Positions 18,676 through 28,663 of a DNA stretch of 64,000 bases are shown here, one piece after another (within the stretch, counting starts at the first letter, position 1; each line of letters begins with the position of its first letter). Where the stretch lies: the NCBI RefSeq assembly GCF_012926525.1, contig NZ_JABBNI010000011.1, positions 1 through 64,000 on the forward strand. The letters are read 5' to 3'. A program made the translations under genes and the position numbers. This DNA comes from Clostridium muellerianum. GTDB lineage: Bacteria; Bacillota; Clostridia; Clostridiales; Clostridiaceae. The notes below the pieces were generated by a model. That model was not told the origin of the DNA and did no database searches. It saw only the letters and a list, made by a program, of their open reading frames with translations.

Positions 18676-20266
18676 AATAAGTAATTTAAATATAAGTATA
18701 GATGAAAGCATAGATGATTTAAAAGATAAAGTATGTAAAAAATTAAGAGTATCGTCCCAAAGTATAGAAAGCTTTAAAATTTTAAGAGAGTCTATAGATG
18801 CTAGAAGAAAAGATAATATAAAATTTAACTATGTTGTAGAAGTAAAATGTGATAAAGAATCAAAAATTGTAAATAAAGTTAATGATAAAGATGTGAAAGT
18901 GCAAGAAGAAGTTTACACTGAAGAATTTATTTTTGGTAGTAAAAAAATGAGTCATAGACCAGTTATAGTTGGTATGGGACCTGCAGGCATGTTTGCAGGT
19001 CTTTTACTAGCTGAAAAAGGATACAGACCAATAATAATAGAAAGAGGAGAAAAGGTTGAGGACAGAACTAACAGCATAAATAAATTTTGGAGCACAGGGA
19101 AATTAAATTTACAATCTAATGTTCAATTTGGAGAAGGTGGAGCAGGAACATTTTCAGATGGTAAGCTTACAACTAGAATAAAGGATGCTAGATGTGACTT
19201 TGTTTTAGATAAGTTTGTGAAGGCTGGGGCCCCTGAAGAAATTTTATATAATGGTAAACCACATATAGGTACGGATATATTAAAGGAAGTAGTAAAAAAT
19301 ATAAGAGAAAAGATAATAGAATTAGGTGGAGAGGTAAGGTTTAATAGTAAGCTTGAGGATGTAATTGTAAGTGATGGAGCTGTAAAGTCTGTAATAGTAA
19401 ATGGAGATGAGATTCCAAGTGAAAGTTTAGTATTAGCTATAGGACACAGTTCAAGAGATACCTATGAAATGTTATACAGAAAGGGAATATTTATGGAAGC
19501 CAAAGCTTTTGCTATAGGCGTAAGAGTTGAACATTCTCAACAAATGATGAATGAGAATCAATATGGAAAGTATGCAAATCATCCTAAGCTTAAGGCAGCT
19601 GACTATAGACTTACATATAATACAAGAACTACAGGACGAGGTGTATATAGTTTTTGTATGTGTCCTGGAGGTGAAGTAGTGGCAGCAGCATCTGAGGAAG
19701 AAAGATTAGTAACCAATGGAATGAGTTTTTTTAAAAGAGATAAGGAAAATGCTAATTCAGCAATGGTGGTTTCTGTAAATGAATCTGATTTTCAGGGAGA
19801 TACACCATTAAAAGGTATGGAGTTTCAAAGGCACTATGAAAGGTTGGCTTACATTTTAGGTGGAGGTGGATATATTGCTCCAGTACAATTGATAGGGGAT
19901 TTTTTGAAAGATGAAGTTTCCACTAAGTTAGGAAATATAAAACCTACATATAAACCAGGCTATGAGTTTAAGGATTTAAGAAAGTGTCTTCCACATTACG
20001 TAACAGAATCTTTGAAAGAAGGTTTTATAAACTTTGATAAAAAAATTAAAGGATTTGCTAGTGGTGATGGAGTTTTAACTGGAATTGAAACAAGAACTTC
20101 AGCTCCTGTTAGAATATTGAGAAATGAAAAGCTTCAAAGTGTATCAGCAGAAGGACTTTATCCCTGTGGTGAAGGAGCTGGATTTGCAGGAGGAATAATG
20201 TCTGCAGCGGTTGATGGCATAAAAGTGGCAGAGAATATTATAAAGGAATATTCTCCATTGGATTGA
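18665..20266 (+). CDS. FAD-dependent oxidoreductase (COG2509-like)
   Basis: Large flavoprotein with an N-terminal extension of about 100 residues, then the FAD motif VGMGPAGMFAGLLLAEKG and the C-terminal YPCGEGAGFAGGIMSAAVDG. It belongs to the uncharacterised FAD-dependent dehydrogenase family often found near cdaA-cdaR-glmM in clostridia. The frame is open from 18635, but TTGGAGGGC at 18653-18661 sets the start at ATG 18665. The substrate is unknown. In this genome glmM is separated from it by the ptb-buk and oxidoreductase genes. Confidence 0.85.
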   Translation: MSIKISNLNISIDESIDDLKDKVCKKLRVSSQSIESFKILRESIDARRKDNIKFNYVVEVKCDKESKIVNKVNDKDVKVQEEVYTEEFIFGSKKMSHRPVIVGMGPAGMFAGLLLAEKGYRPIIIERGEKVEDRTNSINKFWSTGKLNLQSNVQFGEGGAGTFSDGKLTTRIKDARCDFVLDKFVKAGAPEEILYNGKPHIGTDILKEVVKNIREKIIELGGEVRFNSKLEDVIVSDGAVKSVIVNGDEIPSESLVLAIGHSSRDTYEMLYRKGIFMEAKAFAIGVRVEHSQQMMNENQYGKYANHPKLKAADYRLTYNTRTTGRGVYSFCMCPGGEVVAAASEEERLVTNGMSFFKRDKENANSAMVVSVNESDFQGDTPLKGMEFQRHYERLAYILGGGGYIAPVQLIGDFLKDEVSTKLGNIKPTYKPGYEFKDLRKCLPHYVTESLKEGFINFDKKIKGFASGDGVLTGIETRTSAPVRILRNEKLQSVSAEGLYPCGEGAGFAGGIMSAAVDGIKVAENIIKEYSPLD

Positions 20267-20320
20267 ATATTCTGAAAAACAGTGTTTTCTGAATATATCT
20301 GATAAAATATAAGTGAGGCC

Positions 20321-20440
20321 GAAAACGGTCTCCAATGTATTATTATATATATAAAAGAAACTAAAAACAGTTTTAAATATATCATAATATATGAGAAATT
20401 GAAAACGGTTTCGAATAATATCTATAATATATGAAGTGTT
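20321..20440 (+). repeat. Three imperfect ~40-bp tandem repeats upstream of ptb with cre-like cores
   Basis: Cores GAAAACGGTCTC (20321), AAAAACAGTTTT (20363) and GAAAACGGTTTC (20401) are each followed by an AT-rich tail such as ATATCATAATATATGA. Spacings of 42 and 38 bp are close to four helical turns. The third core, TGAAAACGGTTTCG, matches 12 of 14 positions of the CcpA cre consensus, the others about 10. They may form a carbon-control region for ptb-buk. Confidence 0.5.
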
Positions 20441-20496
20441 AAGGGTGTTTAAGGGGTAGAAGAAGTGTAAAGTTTATGAGAAAGAGGTGCAAAAAG

Positions 20497-21414
20497 ATGG
20501 TTAAAAATTTTCAAGAGGTTTTGGAAAAAGCCAAAAGTCAAGAAACAAAAAAAATAGCAGTAGCAGTAGCTCAAGATAAACCAGTACTTGAAGCTATTAG
20601 GGATGCTAAAGAACAGGGAATAGCAGAAGCAATATTAGTTGGAGACAAGGAAAAAATAGGGATTGTGGCATCAGAAATAGGGATGGATTTAACAGGGTTT
20701 GAAATTGTTCATGAAGAAAATCCTGTTAAAGCTGCATTAAAAGCAGTAGAGTTAGTTTCAACGGGTAAAGCTGATATGCTAATGAAAGGACTTATTGACA
20801 CAGCCAATTTTTTAAGAGCAGTTTTAAATAAAGAAGTTGGATTAAGAACAGGAAAGTTAATGTCTCACGTAGCAGTTTTTGAAATACCTAAACTTGATAG
20901 ATTAATATTTTTAACAGATGCAGCTTTTAATATGTATCCAGAACTTAAAGATAAAATAGATATAGTGAAAAATTCAGTAACTGTTGCTCAAGCAGTAGGA
21001 ATAGAAATACCAAAAGTAGCACCAGTATGTGCTGTAGAAGTTGTAAATCCTAGTATGCAGGCAACCATAGACGCATCAATACTTTCCAAAATGAGTGATA
21101 GAGGACAAATAAAAGGATGTTTAATTGATGGACCATTAGCGTTAGATAATGCATTGTCTATAGAAGCTGCTGCACATAAAGGTGTAAACGGTTCCGTAGC
21201 TGGAAGGGCAGATATATTATTAATGCCAAATATAGAAGCAGGAAATATAATGTATAAAACCTTAACTTATACAACAGAATGTAGAAGCGGAGCTTTATTA
21301 GTTGGAACTTCAGCACCAGTAGTATTAACTTCAAGAAATGATAGTCATGAAACAAAAATGAATGCAATAGCTTTAGCTGCATTAGTTGCAAATAAGCTAA
21401 AAGGAAACAAATAA
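20497..21414 (+). CDS. ptb: Phosphate butyryltransferase
   Basis: Converts butyryl-CoA and phosphate to butyryl phosphate, the first step of ATP-yielding butyrate formation. The 305-residue protein has family features KADMLMKGLIDTANFLRAVL, FLTDAAFNMYPEL and the C-terminal SRNDSHETKMNAIALA. The frame is open from 20476, but AAAGAGGTG at 20480-20488 supports ATG 20497. Butyrate kinase follows 54 bp downstream. Butyrate is a known end product of methylaspartate-type glutamate fermentation. Confidence 0.95.
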   Translation: MVKNFQEVLEKAKSQETKKIAVAVAQDKPVLEAIRDAKEQGIAEAILVGDKEKIGIVASEIGMDLTGFEIVHEENPVKAALKAVELVSTGKADMLMKGLIDTANFLRAVLNKEVGLRTGKLMSHVAVFEIPKLDRLIFLTDAAFNMYPELKDKIDIVKNSVTVAQAVGIEIPKVAPVCAVEVVNPSMQATIDASILSKMSDRGQIKGCLIDGPLALDNALSIEAAAHKGVNGSVAGRADILLMPNIEAGNIMYKTLTYTTECRSGALLVGTSAPVVLTSRNDSHETKMNAIALAALVANKLKGNK

Positions 21415-21468
21415 TCTTTTTACTGTAGTTACATACTAAGTAAAGATATTTTTGCGGGAGGGAAAAAA

Positions 21469-22539
21469 ATGTCATATAAGTTGTTAATATTAAATCCAGG
21501 ATCAACATCTACAAAAATAGGAGTATATGATGATGAAAATCAGGTTTTAGAAGAAACATTAAGACATTCTTCAGAAGAAATTGAGAAGTTCTCTACCATT
21601 TATGATCAGTTCGAATTTAGAAAAGAAGTTATATTAAATGTTTTAAAAGAGAAAAATTTTGATATTAATACATTAGATGCAGTAGTAGGCAGAGGTGGAC
21701 TTTTGAAACCAATTGAAAGTGGAACTTATAAAGTTAATGATACTATGTTAGAAGATTTAAAAGCTGGAGTTCAGGGACAGCATGCTTCAAATTTAGGCGG
21801 AATAATAGCTAATGAAATAGGAAAATCCATAAATAAGCCATCGTTTATAGTAGATCCTGTTGTTGTTGATGAATTAGACGAAGTATCCAGAATATCTGGA
21901 ATGCCAGAAATAGAAAGAATAAGTATATTCCATGCTTTAAATCAAAAAGCAGTAGCAAAAAGATATGCAAAAGAAAACAATAAAAAATATGATGAATTAA
22001 ATCTAATAGTGACACACATGGGTGGTGGAGTAACTGTTGGAGCTCATAGAAAAGGAAGAGTTATAGATGTAAGCAATGGTTTAGATGGGGATGGACCATT
22101 TTCACCAGAAAGATCAGGAGGACTTCCTGTAGGAAGCTTGGTAAAGCTTTGTTATAGTGGTAAATATACTTTAGAAGAAATGAAGAAAAAGATAAGTGGA
22201 AAAGGTGGAATTGTAGCTTATTTAAATACAAATGATTTTAGAGATGTGCAGCAAAAAGCAGAGGCAGGAGATAAAAAAGCAAAATTAGTATTTGATGCTT
22301 TTGTACTACAAATAGGTAAAGAGGTTGGAAAATGTGCTGCAGTTTTACATGGAAAAGTTGATGCCATACTTTTAACTGGAGGAATAGCTTATAGTAAAGC
22401 TGTTACAGCAGCAATAAAGGACATGATTGGATTCATTGCACCAGTTGTAATATATCCAGGTGAAGATGAATTATTAGCTTTAGCACAAGGTGGACTTAGA
22501 GTATTAAAAGGGGAAGAAGAAGCTAAAGAATATAAATAA
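21469..22539 (+). CDS. buk: Butyrate kinase
   Basis: Acetokinase-superfamily enzyme forming butyrate and ATP from butyryl phosphate and ADP. Visible motifs: [15 protein letters not shown] at the N-terminus, [27 protein letters not shown] and LTGGIAYSK. The 356-residue length is normal. Ribosome site GGGAGGG precedes ATG 21469. It forms an operon with ptb and is followed by a terminator. Confidence 0.96.
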   Translation: MSYKLLILNPGSTSTKIGVYDDENQVLEETLRHSSEEIEKFSTIYDQFEFRKEVILNVLKEKNFDINTLDAVVGRGGLLKPIESGTYKVNDTMLEDLKAGVQGQHASNLGGIIANEIGKSINKPSFIVDPVVVDELDEVSRISGMPEIERISIFHALNQKAVAKRYAKENNKKYDELNLIVTHMGGGVTVGAHRKGRVIDVSNGLDGDGPFSPERSGGLPVGSLVKLCYSGKYTLEEMKKKISGKGGIVAYLNTNDFRDVQQKAEAGDKKAKLVFDAFVLQIGKEVGKCAAVLHGKVDAILLTGGIAYSKAVTAAIKDMIGFIAPVVIYPGEDELLALAQGGLRVLKGEEEAKEYK

Positions 22540-22543
22540 ACAT

Positions 22544-22582
22544 AAAAAGTGTAGAGCAGTTTTTTGGCTTTACACTTTTTTG
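22544..22582 (+). terminator. Intrinsic terminator after buk
   Basis: AAAAAGTGTAGAGC pairs with GCTTTACACTTTTT (imperfect), loop AGTTTTTTG, ending in a T run. Confidence 0.8.
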
Positions 22583-22701
22583 ATTAAAAGTAAAGCCTTG
22601 TAATAAGTAAATTGAGAGAGTTAGGTTAAGTAAATTAAAGGATGAAATGTATTTAATTATTATAAGAAACAATATAAACATAATATGGAGTAAAAATTAT
22701 G

Positions 22702-22731
22702 TTAGAATATTTAAAAGGTTTGTGATATAAT
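22702..22731 (+). promoter_or_regulatory. Putative extended -10 promoter for the P-loop ATPase gene
   Basis: TGATATAAT gives an extended -10 with a perfect TATAAT at 22726; a weak TTAGAA lies 18 bp upstream. A leader of about 215 nt would follow, containing a 10-bp hairpin (AAAGTTTCAT / ATGAAACTTT, 22776-22809). Nothing else was recognised in the 22540-22955 gap. Confidence 0.45.
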
Positions 22732-22955
22732 ATGCATATGGATAAAAAAATCATAATCATGTCAATTTTAAAGTAAAAGTTTCATATTAAAAGGTTTTCA
22801 TGAAACTTTAACGAGCCAATTAAAAATAAAGTCATTTTCATTTAACAAATTTTATTTGCACAGTATTAGTTATAACATTCATATTATTTTAATATCATTT
22901 TTGAATACGATTACAAAACCAAAACTTAATGTAACCCATAACACGAGGTGATGCA

Positions 22956-23618
22956 ATGAGTAGAATTAGAATTTTTACAGGTCATTTTGGAAGTGGAAAA
23001 ACAGAGGTATCAATAAATTATGCAATAAACCTTGCAAAACAAGGAAAGAAAGTAGCAATTGTGGATTTGGATATAGTAAATCCGTATTTTTGCTCAAGGG
23101 ATTTAAAAAATTATTTTGAAGAAAATGGAGTAAGATTAATATCTTCAGATCCTAATCTTTCAAATGCAGAATTAGCAGTAGTGCCAGCTGAAGTACTTGC
23201 AGTATTTAATGATAAAAGTTATGAAGTTGTAATGGATGTAGGAGGAGATGAACAAGGAGCTATAGTGCTTGGTCAGTATAATAATTATTTTAAGCAGGAT
23301 GGGTATGATATGTATTTTGTGATAAATAATAATAGACCATTTACTTCTAACAATAAAGATACAATGGAATTTATAAATTCCATTGAAATTGTTTCCAGAC
23401 TTAAAGTCACTCATCTAATATCCAATACAAATATGTCATATGAAACAAGTATAGATGACATATTAAAAGGAGATAGAGAAGTTAGAGAATTATCTAAGCA
23501 AATTAATATACCTTATAGATATACAGTTTGTAGAAAAGATTTACAGAAAGCTATAGAGGGAAAGGTTCAAGGTGACATATTCCCTATAGATATATATATG
23601 AAACCACCTTGGAGATAA
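22956..23618 (+). CDS. P-loop (MinD/ParA/CobQ-like) ATP-binding protein
   Basis: A 220-residue deviant P-loop ATPase with Walker A GHFGSGKTE at the N-terminus, the VDLDIVNPYFCSRD strand with its switch aspartate, and VVMDVGGDEQGAI as Walker B. Related genes commonly precede 2-oxoacid:ferredoxin oxidoreductase genes in clostridia, as here, so a role in cofactor assembly or regulation of that enzyme is possible but unproven. Ribosome site GAGGTGATG lies before ATG 22956. Confidence 0.8.
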   Translation: MSRIRIFTGHFGSGKTEVSINYAINLAKQGKKVAIVDLDIVNPYFCSRDLKNYFEENGVRLISSDPNLSNAELAVVPAEVLAVFNDKSYEVVMDVGGDEQGAIVLGQYNNYFKQDGYDMYFVINNNRPFTSNNKDTMEFINSIEIVSRLKVTHLISNTNMSYETSIDDILKGDREVRELSKQINIPYRYTVCRKDLQKAIEGKVQGDIFPIDIYMKPPWR

Positions 23619-23761
23619 GTAAAATTAAAATTTTATTGCATGCTAGAATTAACATTAACATAAAAAACATAGATTTCTAGTTCTTTATACTTTGAAAGAT
23701 ATTAGAAATTTTATGTTGACAAGATTTTTTTAATTACCAAAATTGAGGAGGGAACTTTCTT

Positions 23762-23974
23762 ATGGCAAAGGTAACTTTTAGAGAAGAAAGATGTAAAGGT
23801 TGTGGACACTGTATAGAAGCATGTCCTAAAAAAATAATAAGCTTTGCAGATAGACTGAATCCAAAAGGATATCATCCAGCTACTGTTACAGAAGACAAAA
23901 TGAAAGAATGTGTTGCTTGCGCATCTTGTGGAAAAATATGTCCAGACTGCGTAATAACAGTTGAAAAGGAATAA
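23762..23974 (+). CDS. 2-Oxoacid:ferredoxin oxidoreductase delta (ferredoxin-like) subunit
   Basis: A 70-residue two-[4Fe-4S] ferredoxin-type subunit with CKGCGHCIEACP and CVACASCGKICP motifs. It passes electrons from the thiamine-diphosphate centre of the beta subunit to ferredoxin. It leads a four-gene set (delta, alpha, beta, gamma) and is followed 13 bp later by the alpha subunit gene. Confidence 0.92.
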   Translation: MAKVTFREERCKGCGHCIEACPKKIISFADRLNPKGYHPATVTEDKMKECVACASCGKICPDCVITVEKE

Positions 23975-23987
23975 GGAGGGATTCTTT

Positions 23988-25058
23988 GTGGGAGAAAAAG
24001 TATTAATAAAAGGTAATGAAGCCATTGGTGAAGCTGCCATAAGAGCTAATTGTAAAGCCTTCTTTGGTTATCCAATTACTCCACAAACAGAAGTTGCAGC
24101 TTATATGTCAAGAAAAATGCCTAAGATAGGAAGAGTATTTATACAGGCTGAAAGTGAAATTGCTGCTATAAATATGGTTTATGGAGCAGCTGGCAGTGGA
24201 GTTAGAGCTATGACATCATCAAGTTCACCTGGAATAAGCTTAAAAGCAGAAGGAATATCATATATAGCAGGAGCAGAATTGCCTTGCGTTATAGTTAATA
24301 TAGTTAGAGGCGGCCCCGGACTTGGAAGTATTCAACCGGCTCAATCAGATTATTTCCAAGCAACAAAAGGTGGTGCTCATGGAGACTTTAATATGCCTGT
24401 ATTTGCACCAGCTTCAATTCAGGAAATGGTTGATTTGATTCAAGATGCATTTGATGTAGCAGATACTTATAGAACACCTTGTATGGTTATGGGAGATGGA
24501 ATGATTGGTCAAATGATGGAACCAGTTGAATTTAAAGAAAGACCAGCCAAAACTCTTCCAGAAAAAACTTGGGCTGCTAATGGATTGAATGGTAGAAAAG
24601 AGCATAATGTAATAAATTCATTATTCTTAGAGTCAGAAAAATTAGAAAAGCATAATGAAAAACTTCAAGCTAAATATAAATGCATAAAAGAAAATGAAGT
24701 TAGATATGAAATGTTTAACTGTGATGGAGATAATGATCTAATAATGGTTGCATATGGTACAACCTCAAGAATATGCAAGAATGTCATTAAGATGGCAGCA
24801 AAGGAAGGAATAAAAGTAGGATTAATAAGACCAATAACTTTATGGCCTTTCCCATTTGAAGCATTTGAAAAAACTATCAATAATACTAAGTGTGGTTATT
24901 TATCAGTAGAAATGAGCTGCGGACAGATGGTTGAAGATGTAAAACTTGCTTCCAATGGAAGAAAACCTGTAGATTTTTACGGAAGATCTGGTGGAATGAT
25001 TCCAGAACCTGCAGATATTCTTGAAAAAGTTAAATCTATAGTAGGAGGTGCAAAATAA
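23988..25058 (+). CDS. 2-Oxoacid:ferredoxin oxidoreductase alpha subunit (VorB-like)
   Basis: Pyrimidine-binding half of a 2-oxoacid:ferredoxin oxidoreductase. KAFFGYPITPQTEVAAYM, FIQAESEIAAINMVYGAA and MTSSSSPGISLKAEGISY are typical of the VorB/KorA family. The frame is open from 23961, but AAGGAGGG at 23973-23980 points to GTG 23988, giving 356 residues. Branched-chain 2-oxoacids or 2-oxoglutarate are possible substrates; the sequence does not decide between them. It overlaps the beta gene by one base. Confidence 0.91.
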   Translation: MGEKVLIKGNEAIGEAAIRANCKAFFGYPITPQTEVAAYMSRKMPKIGRVFIQAESEIAAINMVYGAAGSGVRAMTSSSSPGISLKAEGISYIAGAELPCVIVNIVRGGPGLGSIQPAQSDYFQATKGGAHGDFNMPVFAPASIQEMVDLIQDAFDVADTYRTPCMVMGDGMIGQMMEPVEFKERPAKTLPEKTWAANGLNGRKEHNVINSLFLESEKLEKHNEKLQAKYKCIKENEVRYEMFNCDGDNDLIMVAYGTTSRICKNVIKMAAKEGIKVGLIRPITLWPFPFEAFEKTINNTKCGYLSVEMSCGQMVEDVKLASNGRKPVDFYGRSGGMIPEPADILEKVKSIVGGAK

Positions 25059-25807
25059 TGGCAATAGTATATGAAAATCCAAAGGCATTATTAGATGTGC
25101 CTACACATTATTGTCCAGGATGTACACATGGTGTAATTCACAAGCTAGTTGCAGAAGTTATAGATGAGCTTGGTATATTAGATAAAACTATAGGAGTAGC
25201 TCCAGTTGGATGTTCAGTTTTAGCTTACAATTATTTTGCTTGTGATATGTTTGAAGCTGCACATGGTAGAGCACCAGCTTGTGCAACAGGAATAAAGAGA
25301 ACTAACCCTGATAAAGTAGTATTTACATATCAAGGCGATGGAGACCTTGCAGCTATAGGTACTGCTGAAATTGTTCATGCTGCTACAAGAGGAGAAAATA
25401 TAACAGGAATATTTGTAAACAACTGCATTTATGGTATGACTGGTGGACAAATGGCACCAACTACATTACCAGGACAAGTAACTGAAACAACACCATATGG
25501 AAGAGATCCTAAAATCGCTGGATATCCAGTAAGAGTTTCTGAAATGATTTCAACTTTAACAGGAGCTTGTTATGTAGAAAGAGTATCTGTAGATACAGTA
25601 CCAAATATAATGAAGGCCAAAAAAGCTATAAAGAAAGCATTTCAAAATCAATTAGAAGGAAAAGGTTTTTCACTTGTAGAAGTGTTATCAATCTGCCCAA
25701 CTAACTGGGGATTGTCACCTTCAGAATCAATGAAATGGTTAAGAGAAAATATGATTCCGTATTATCCGCTTGGTGTTAAGAAGGATATTACTGAGGAGGT
25801 GAAATAA
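25058..25807 (+). CDS. 2-Oxoacid:ferredoxin oxidoreductase beta subunit
   Basis: Thiamine-diphosphate-binding subunit, 249 residues. The cofactor motif GDGDLAAIGTAEIVHAATRG ends in the expected NN of FVNNCIYGMTGGQ. HYCPGCTHG near the start is typical of the KorB/VorA type. It starts at TAATG overlapping the alpha stop. It decarboxylates 2-oxoacids to acyl-CoA with reduction of ferredoxin. Confidence 0.92.
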   Translation: MAIVYENPKALLDVPTHYCPGCTHGVIHKLVAEVIDELGILDKTIGVAPVGCSVLAYNYFACDMFEAAHGRAPACATGIKRTNPDKVVFTYQGDGDLAAIGTAEIVHAATRGENITGIFVNNCIYGMTGGQMAPTTLPGQVTETTPYGRDPKIAGYPVRVSEMISTLTGACYVERVSVDTVPNIMKAKKAIKKAFQNQLEGKGFSLVEVLSICPTNWGLSPSESMKWLRENMIPYYPLGVKKDITEEVK

Positions 25808-25808
25808 A

Positions 25809-26339
25809 ATGGCATCACAACAAATAATATTTGCTGGATTTGGAGGACAGGGTATATTATCAATGGGTAAATTTCTTGCATATGCAGGAATGGATGCTAA
25901 TTTAAATGTTTCATGGTTACCATCTTATGGACCAGAAATGAGAGGAGGTACAGCTAACTGTTCAGTTATACTAACTGATGAGGCAATAGGCTCACCAATA
26001 GTTACAAAAGCTGATACTATAGTTGTAATGAATAGACCTTCATTAGAAAAGTTTGAAAACATGGTAGAACCTAATGGTCTTATAATAATGGATTCGGACT
26101 TAATAGATGTAGTTCCTAAGAGAACTGATTTAAAAGTTATATCAATACCTGCACAGACTATAGCAGAAGAATTAGGAAGTAAAAAGATTGCTAATATGAT
26201 TCTTTTGGGAGCGCTTGTAAAGGAAACAGGTATAGTTTCTATAGAAGCTTTACTAGATTCTTTAAAAGCTCACGGAAAAGAAAAATTCTTTGAGTCAAAT
26301 AAGAATGCTATTCAAAAGGGAATAGATTTTGTAAAATAA
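25809..26339 (+). CDS. 2-Oxoacid:ferredoxin oxidoreductase gamma subunit
   Basis: A 176-residue gamma subunit with FAGFGGQGILSMGKFLAYAG and SYGPEMRGGTANCSVI, both diagnostic for the family. It starts one base after the beta stop with ribosome site GAGGAGGTGA and completes the four-subunit enzyme. A terminator follows, separating the operon from glmM. Confidence 0.93.
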   Translation: MASQQIIFAGFGGQGILSMGKFLAYAGMDANLNVSWLPSYGPEMRGGTANCSVILTDEAIGSPIVTKADTIVVMNRPSLEKFENMVEPNGLIIMDSDLIDVVPKRTDLKVISIPAQTIAEELGSKKIANMILLGALVKETGIVSIEALLDSLKAHGKEKFFESNKNAIQKGIDFVK

Positions 26340-26350
26340 AAAATCAGTTT

Positions 26351-26380
26351 ATCACCTGGATTTATTCCGGGTGATTTTTT
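26351..26380 (+). terminator. Intrinsic terminator after the oxidoreductase operon
   Basis: ATCACCTGGA pairs with TCCGGGTGAT across five bases, followed by TTTTT. Confidence 0.88.
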
Positions 26381-26490
26381 AGTATTGTTACTAATTCTGA
26401 ATTGTAATATAATATAACTTGATTAATGAAGAATTTAAAATGTTTAAAATACTATATTAGAACTTAATAATAAAAAGAGAGGTATTGTTT

Positions 26491-27843
26491 ATGCATAGAA
26501 TGTTTGGAACTGATGGAGTTAGAGGAATAGCTAATAAAGAGTTAACAGCAGAATTGGCATATAAATTAGGAAAAGCGGGAGCATTTGTACTTACAGAAGG
26601 AACACATAAACCTAAAATACTTGTAGGAATGGATACAAGAATATCAGGAGACATGCTTGAAAATGCTTTAGTATCAGGCATACTTTCAGTAGGTGCAGAA
26701 GCGGTATGTGTAGGTGTTATTCCAACTCCAGCAGTAGCATATTTAACAAGAAAGTATGGAGCTGATGCAGGAGTTGTTATATCAGCATCTCATAATCCAG
26801 TAGAATATAATGGTATAAAATTTTTCAATTCACAAGGATACAAGTTATCAGATGAATTAGAAGATAAAATTCAAAGTGTTATAGAAAGTAACTTTCAGGG
26901 AGTACCAATGCCAACTGGTGAAGATATAGGAAGAAAAATAGAAGAAGCAGGAGAAGCTATAGGAGATTATATAGAATTTGCTAAATCAACTATAGATGTA
27001 AATTTAAAAGGACTTAAGGTTGCCTTAGATTGTGCAAATGGAGCATCATATATAACTTCAGTAAAAGCTTTTAAAGATCTTGGTGCACAGGTTTATGTCA
27101 TAAATAATGATCCAGATGGAATAAACATAAATAAAAATTGTGGCTCAACACATCCAGAAGAGCTAATGGACTATGTTGTGAAAAAAGGATGCGACTTAGG
27201 ATTAGCTTTTGATGGAGATGCTGATAGATGTTTAGCTGTAGATGAAAAAGGAAACTTAATTAGTGGTGATTTTACAATGGCCATAATAGGTAAGCATTTA
27301 AAAGATAAGGGCAAGCTAGATAAAGATGTAGTAGTTGTTACTGTTATGAGTAATCTTGGATTAGATATTGCATTAAAGAAAGAAAATATACATACAGTAA
27401 AAACAAAAGTTGGAGATAGATATGTACTAGAAGAAATGGTTAAGGAAGGATATAAATTAGGTGGAGAACAATCAGGTCATATAATTATGACAGATTTTAA
27501 TACCACTGGAGATGGACTAGTTACAGGTATCCAAATGGCTGCTATAGTTAAGGAAACTGGAAAGACTTTATCAGAATTAGCTTCTATGATGAAAGAATTA
27601 CCACAAGTTTTAGCTAATGCTACGGTTCCTAATAATAAGAAAAACATATATTTAGAAGATGCTGAAATAGTTGAAGAAATAAATAAAATAGAAGCAAAAT
27701 TAAATGGATGTGGAAGAGTTTTAATAAGACCTTCAGGAACAGAACCATTAGTTAGAGTAATGCTTGAAGGTGAAGTTCAAAGTGAATTAGATGAAATGGC
27801 ACATGGTCTAGCAGCACTTATTGAGAAAAAAGCTAATAATTAA
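26491..27843 (+). CDS. glmM: Phosphoglucosamine mutase
   Basis: Interconverts glucosamine-6-phosphate and glucosamine-1-phosphate for cell-wall precursor synthesis. [16 protein letters not shown] begins the family signature, the phosphoserine loop is [18 protein letters not shown], the metal loop is FDGDADRC, and the C-terminal phosphate loop is [20 protein letters not shown] at 26476-26482 fits ATG 26491. Its substrate comes from GlmS, encoded further downstream, and in many Firmicutes it follows cdaA-cdaR directly. Confidence 0.97.
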   Translation: MHRMFGTDGVRGIANKELTAELAYKLGKAGAFVLTEGTHKPKILVGMDTRISGDMLENALVSGILSVGAEAVCVGVIPTPAVAYLTRKYGADAGVVISASHNPVEYNGIKFFNSQGYKLSDELEDKIQSVIESNFQGVPMPTGEDIGRKIEEAGEAIGDYIEFAKSTIDVNLKGLKVALDCANGASYITSVKAFKDLGAQVYVINNDPDGININKNCGSTHPEELMDYVVKKGCDLGLAFDGDADRCLAVDEKGNLISGDFTMAIIGKHLKDKGKLDKDVVVVTVMSNLGLDIALKKENIHTVKTKVGDRYVLEEMVKEGYKLGGEQSGHIIMTDFNTTGDGLVTGIQMAAIVKETGKTLSELASMMKELPQVLANATVPNNKKNIYLEDAEIVEEINKIEAKLNGCGRVLIRPSGTEPLVRVMLEGEVQSELDEMAHGLAALIEKKANN

Positions 27844-27854
27844 TATAAATATAC

Positions 27855-27887
27855 AAAAAGACATGGGAATATCCTGTGTCTTTTTTT
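27855..27887 (+). terminator. Intrinsic terminator after glmM
   Basis: AAAAAGACATGGGA pairs with TCCTGTGTCTTTTT with a small loop and a seven-T tail. Confidence 0.9.
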
Positions 27888-28090
27888 ACATTTATATTAA
27901 AAGTATAGAAAAAAGTATCTTTTAGTGATAGAAAAGCATAAAAGGATTTGTATTAGTATATGAAAGCGCTTTTTGAATTGTTTTATACAAAAAACATTAG
28001 AAAATAAACGAAAAGTAAGTTGGTATATTTATTTCATATGTGTAATGTAATTTAGGTGTAAAAATAATAATGAATAATTGGGAGGTAAAA

Positions 28091-28663
28091 ATGCGAATAA
28101 ATGAGGACAATTTTATTAAAGAACTGAAAAATAAGAATTCAAAAGCTTTAGAATATGTTTTTGATAATTATTGTGATTATATATATAAAGTAGTATTTTC
28201 AGTATTTGGTTCTAATCAGTATTCTAGCTATATAGATGAATGTATTAATGATATATTCATGTGTCTTTGGAATAACATAGATAAGTTTCATGAGGAAAAG
28301 GGAAGTTTTAAATATTGGTTTAAGGCAGTAGCAAAATATAAAGCTATAAATTATAAAAAGAAAATTATTAAAGATACTAATGTTGATTGTATAGAAGATT
28401 ATATTTTTGAGGCAAAGGAACAAGTGGAAAACTTAGTTGTATCAAAAGAAAACAAAGAAGAAGTTATTAAAGCTATAAAAGATTTAAATGAACCAGATAG
28501 GGAAATTTTTATAAGAAGATATTTAATACAAGAAGATATAGTTGATATAGCAAATTGTCTTGGAATGAATAGAAGCACAGTTGATAATAGACTTTCTAGA
28601 GGTAGGAAAGTTTTAAAGGAAAAGCTTACATTTTTAAGAAAAGGAGGGTGCATAAATGAATAG
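28091..28663 (+). CDS. ECF-type RNA polymerase sigma factor (copy 1)
   Basis: A 190-residue sigma-70-family factor with region 2 (DNYCDYIYKVVFSVF, then ECINDIFMCLWNNID and GSFKYWFKAVAKYKAINYKK) and region 4 helix-turn-helix (DIANCLGMNRSTVDNRLSRG). The frame is open from 28070, but GGGAGGT at 28080-28086 supports ATG 28091. It overlaps the DUF4179 membrane gene, its probable anti-sigma partner, by 8 bp. A paralogous pair follows 2.4 kb downstream. Confidence 0.88.
   Translation: MRINEDNFIKELKNKNSKALEYVFDNYCDYIYKVVFSVFGSNQYSSYIDECINDIFMCLWNNIDKFHEEKGSFKYWFKAVAKYKAINYKKKIIKDTNVDCIEDYIFEAKEQVENLVVSKENKEEVIKAIKDLNEPDREIFIRRYLIQEDIVDIANCLGMNRSTVDNRLSRGRKVLKEKLTFLRKGGCINE

Noticed and set aside
20262-20303. 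Imperfect hairpin behind the FAD protein gene as a terminator
   Set aside because: The arms match poorly and there is no T run after it.
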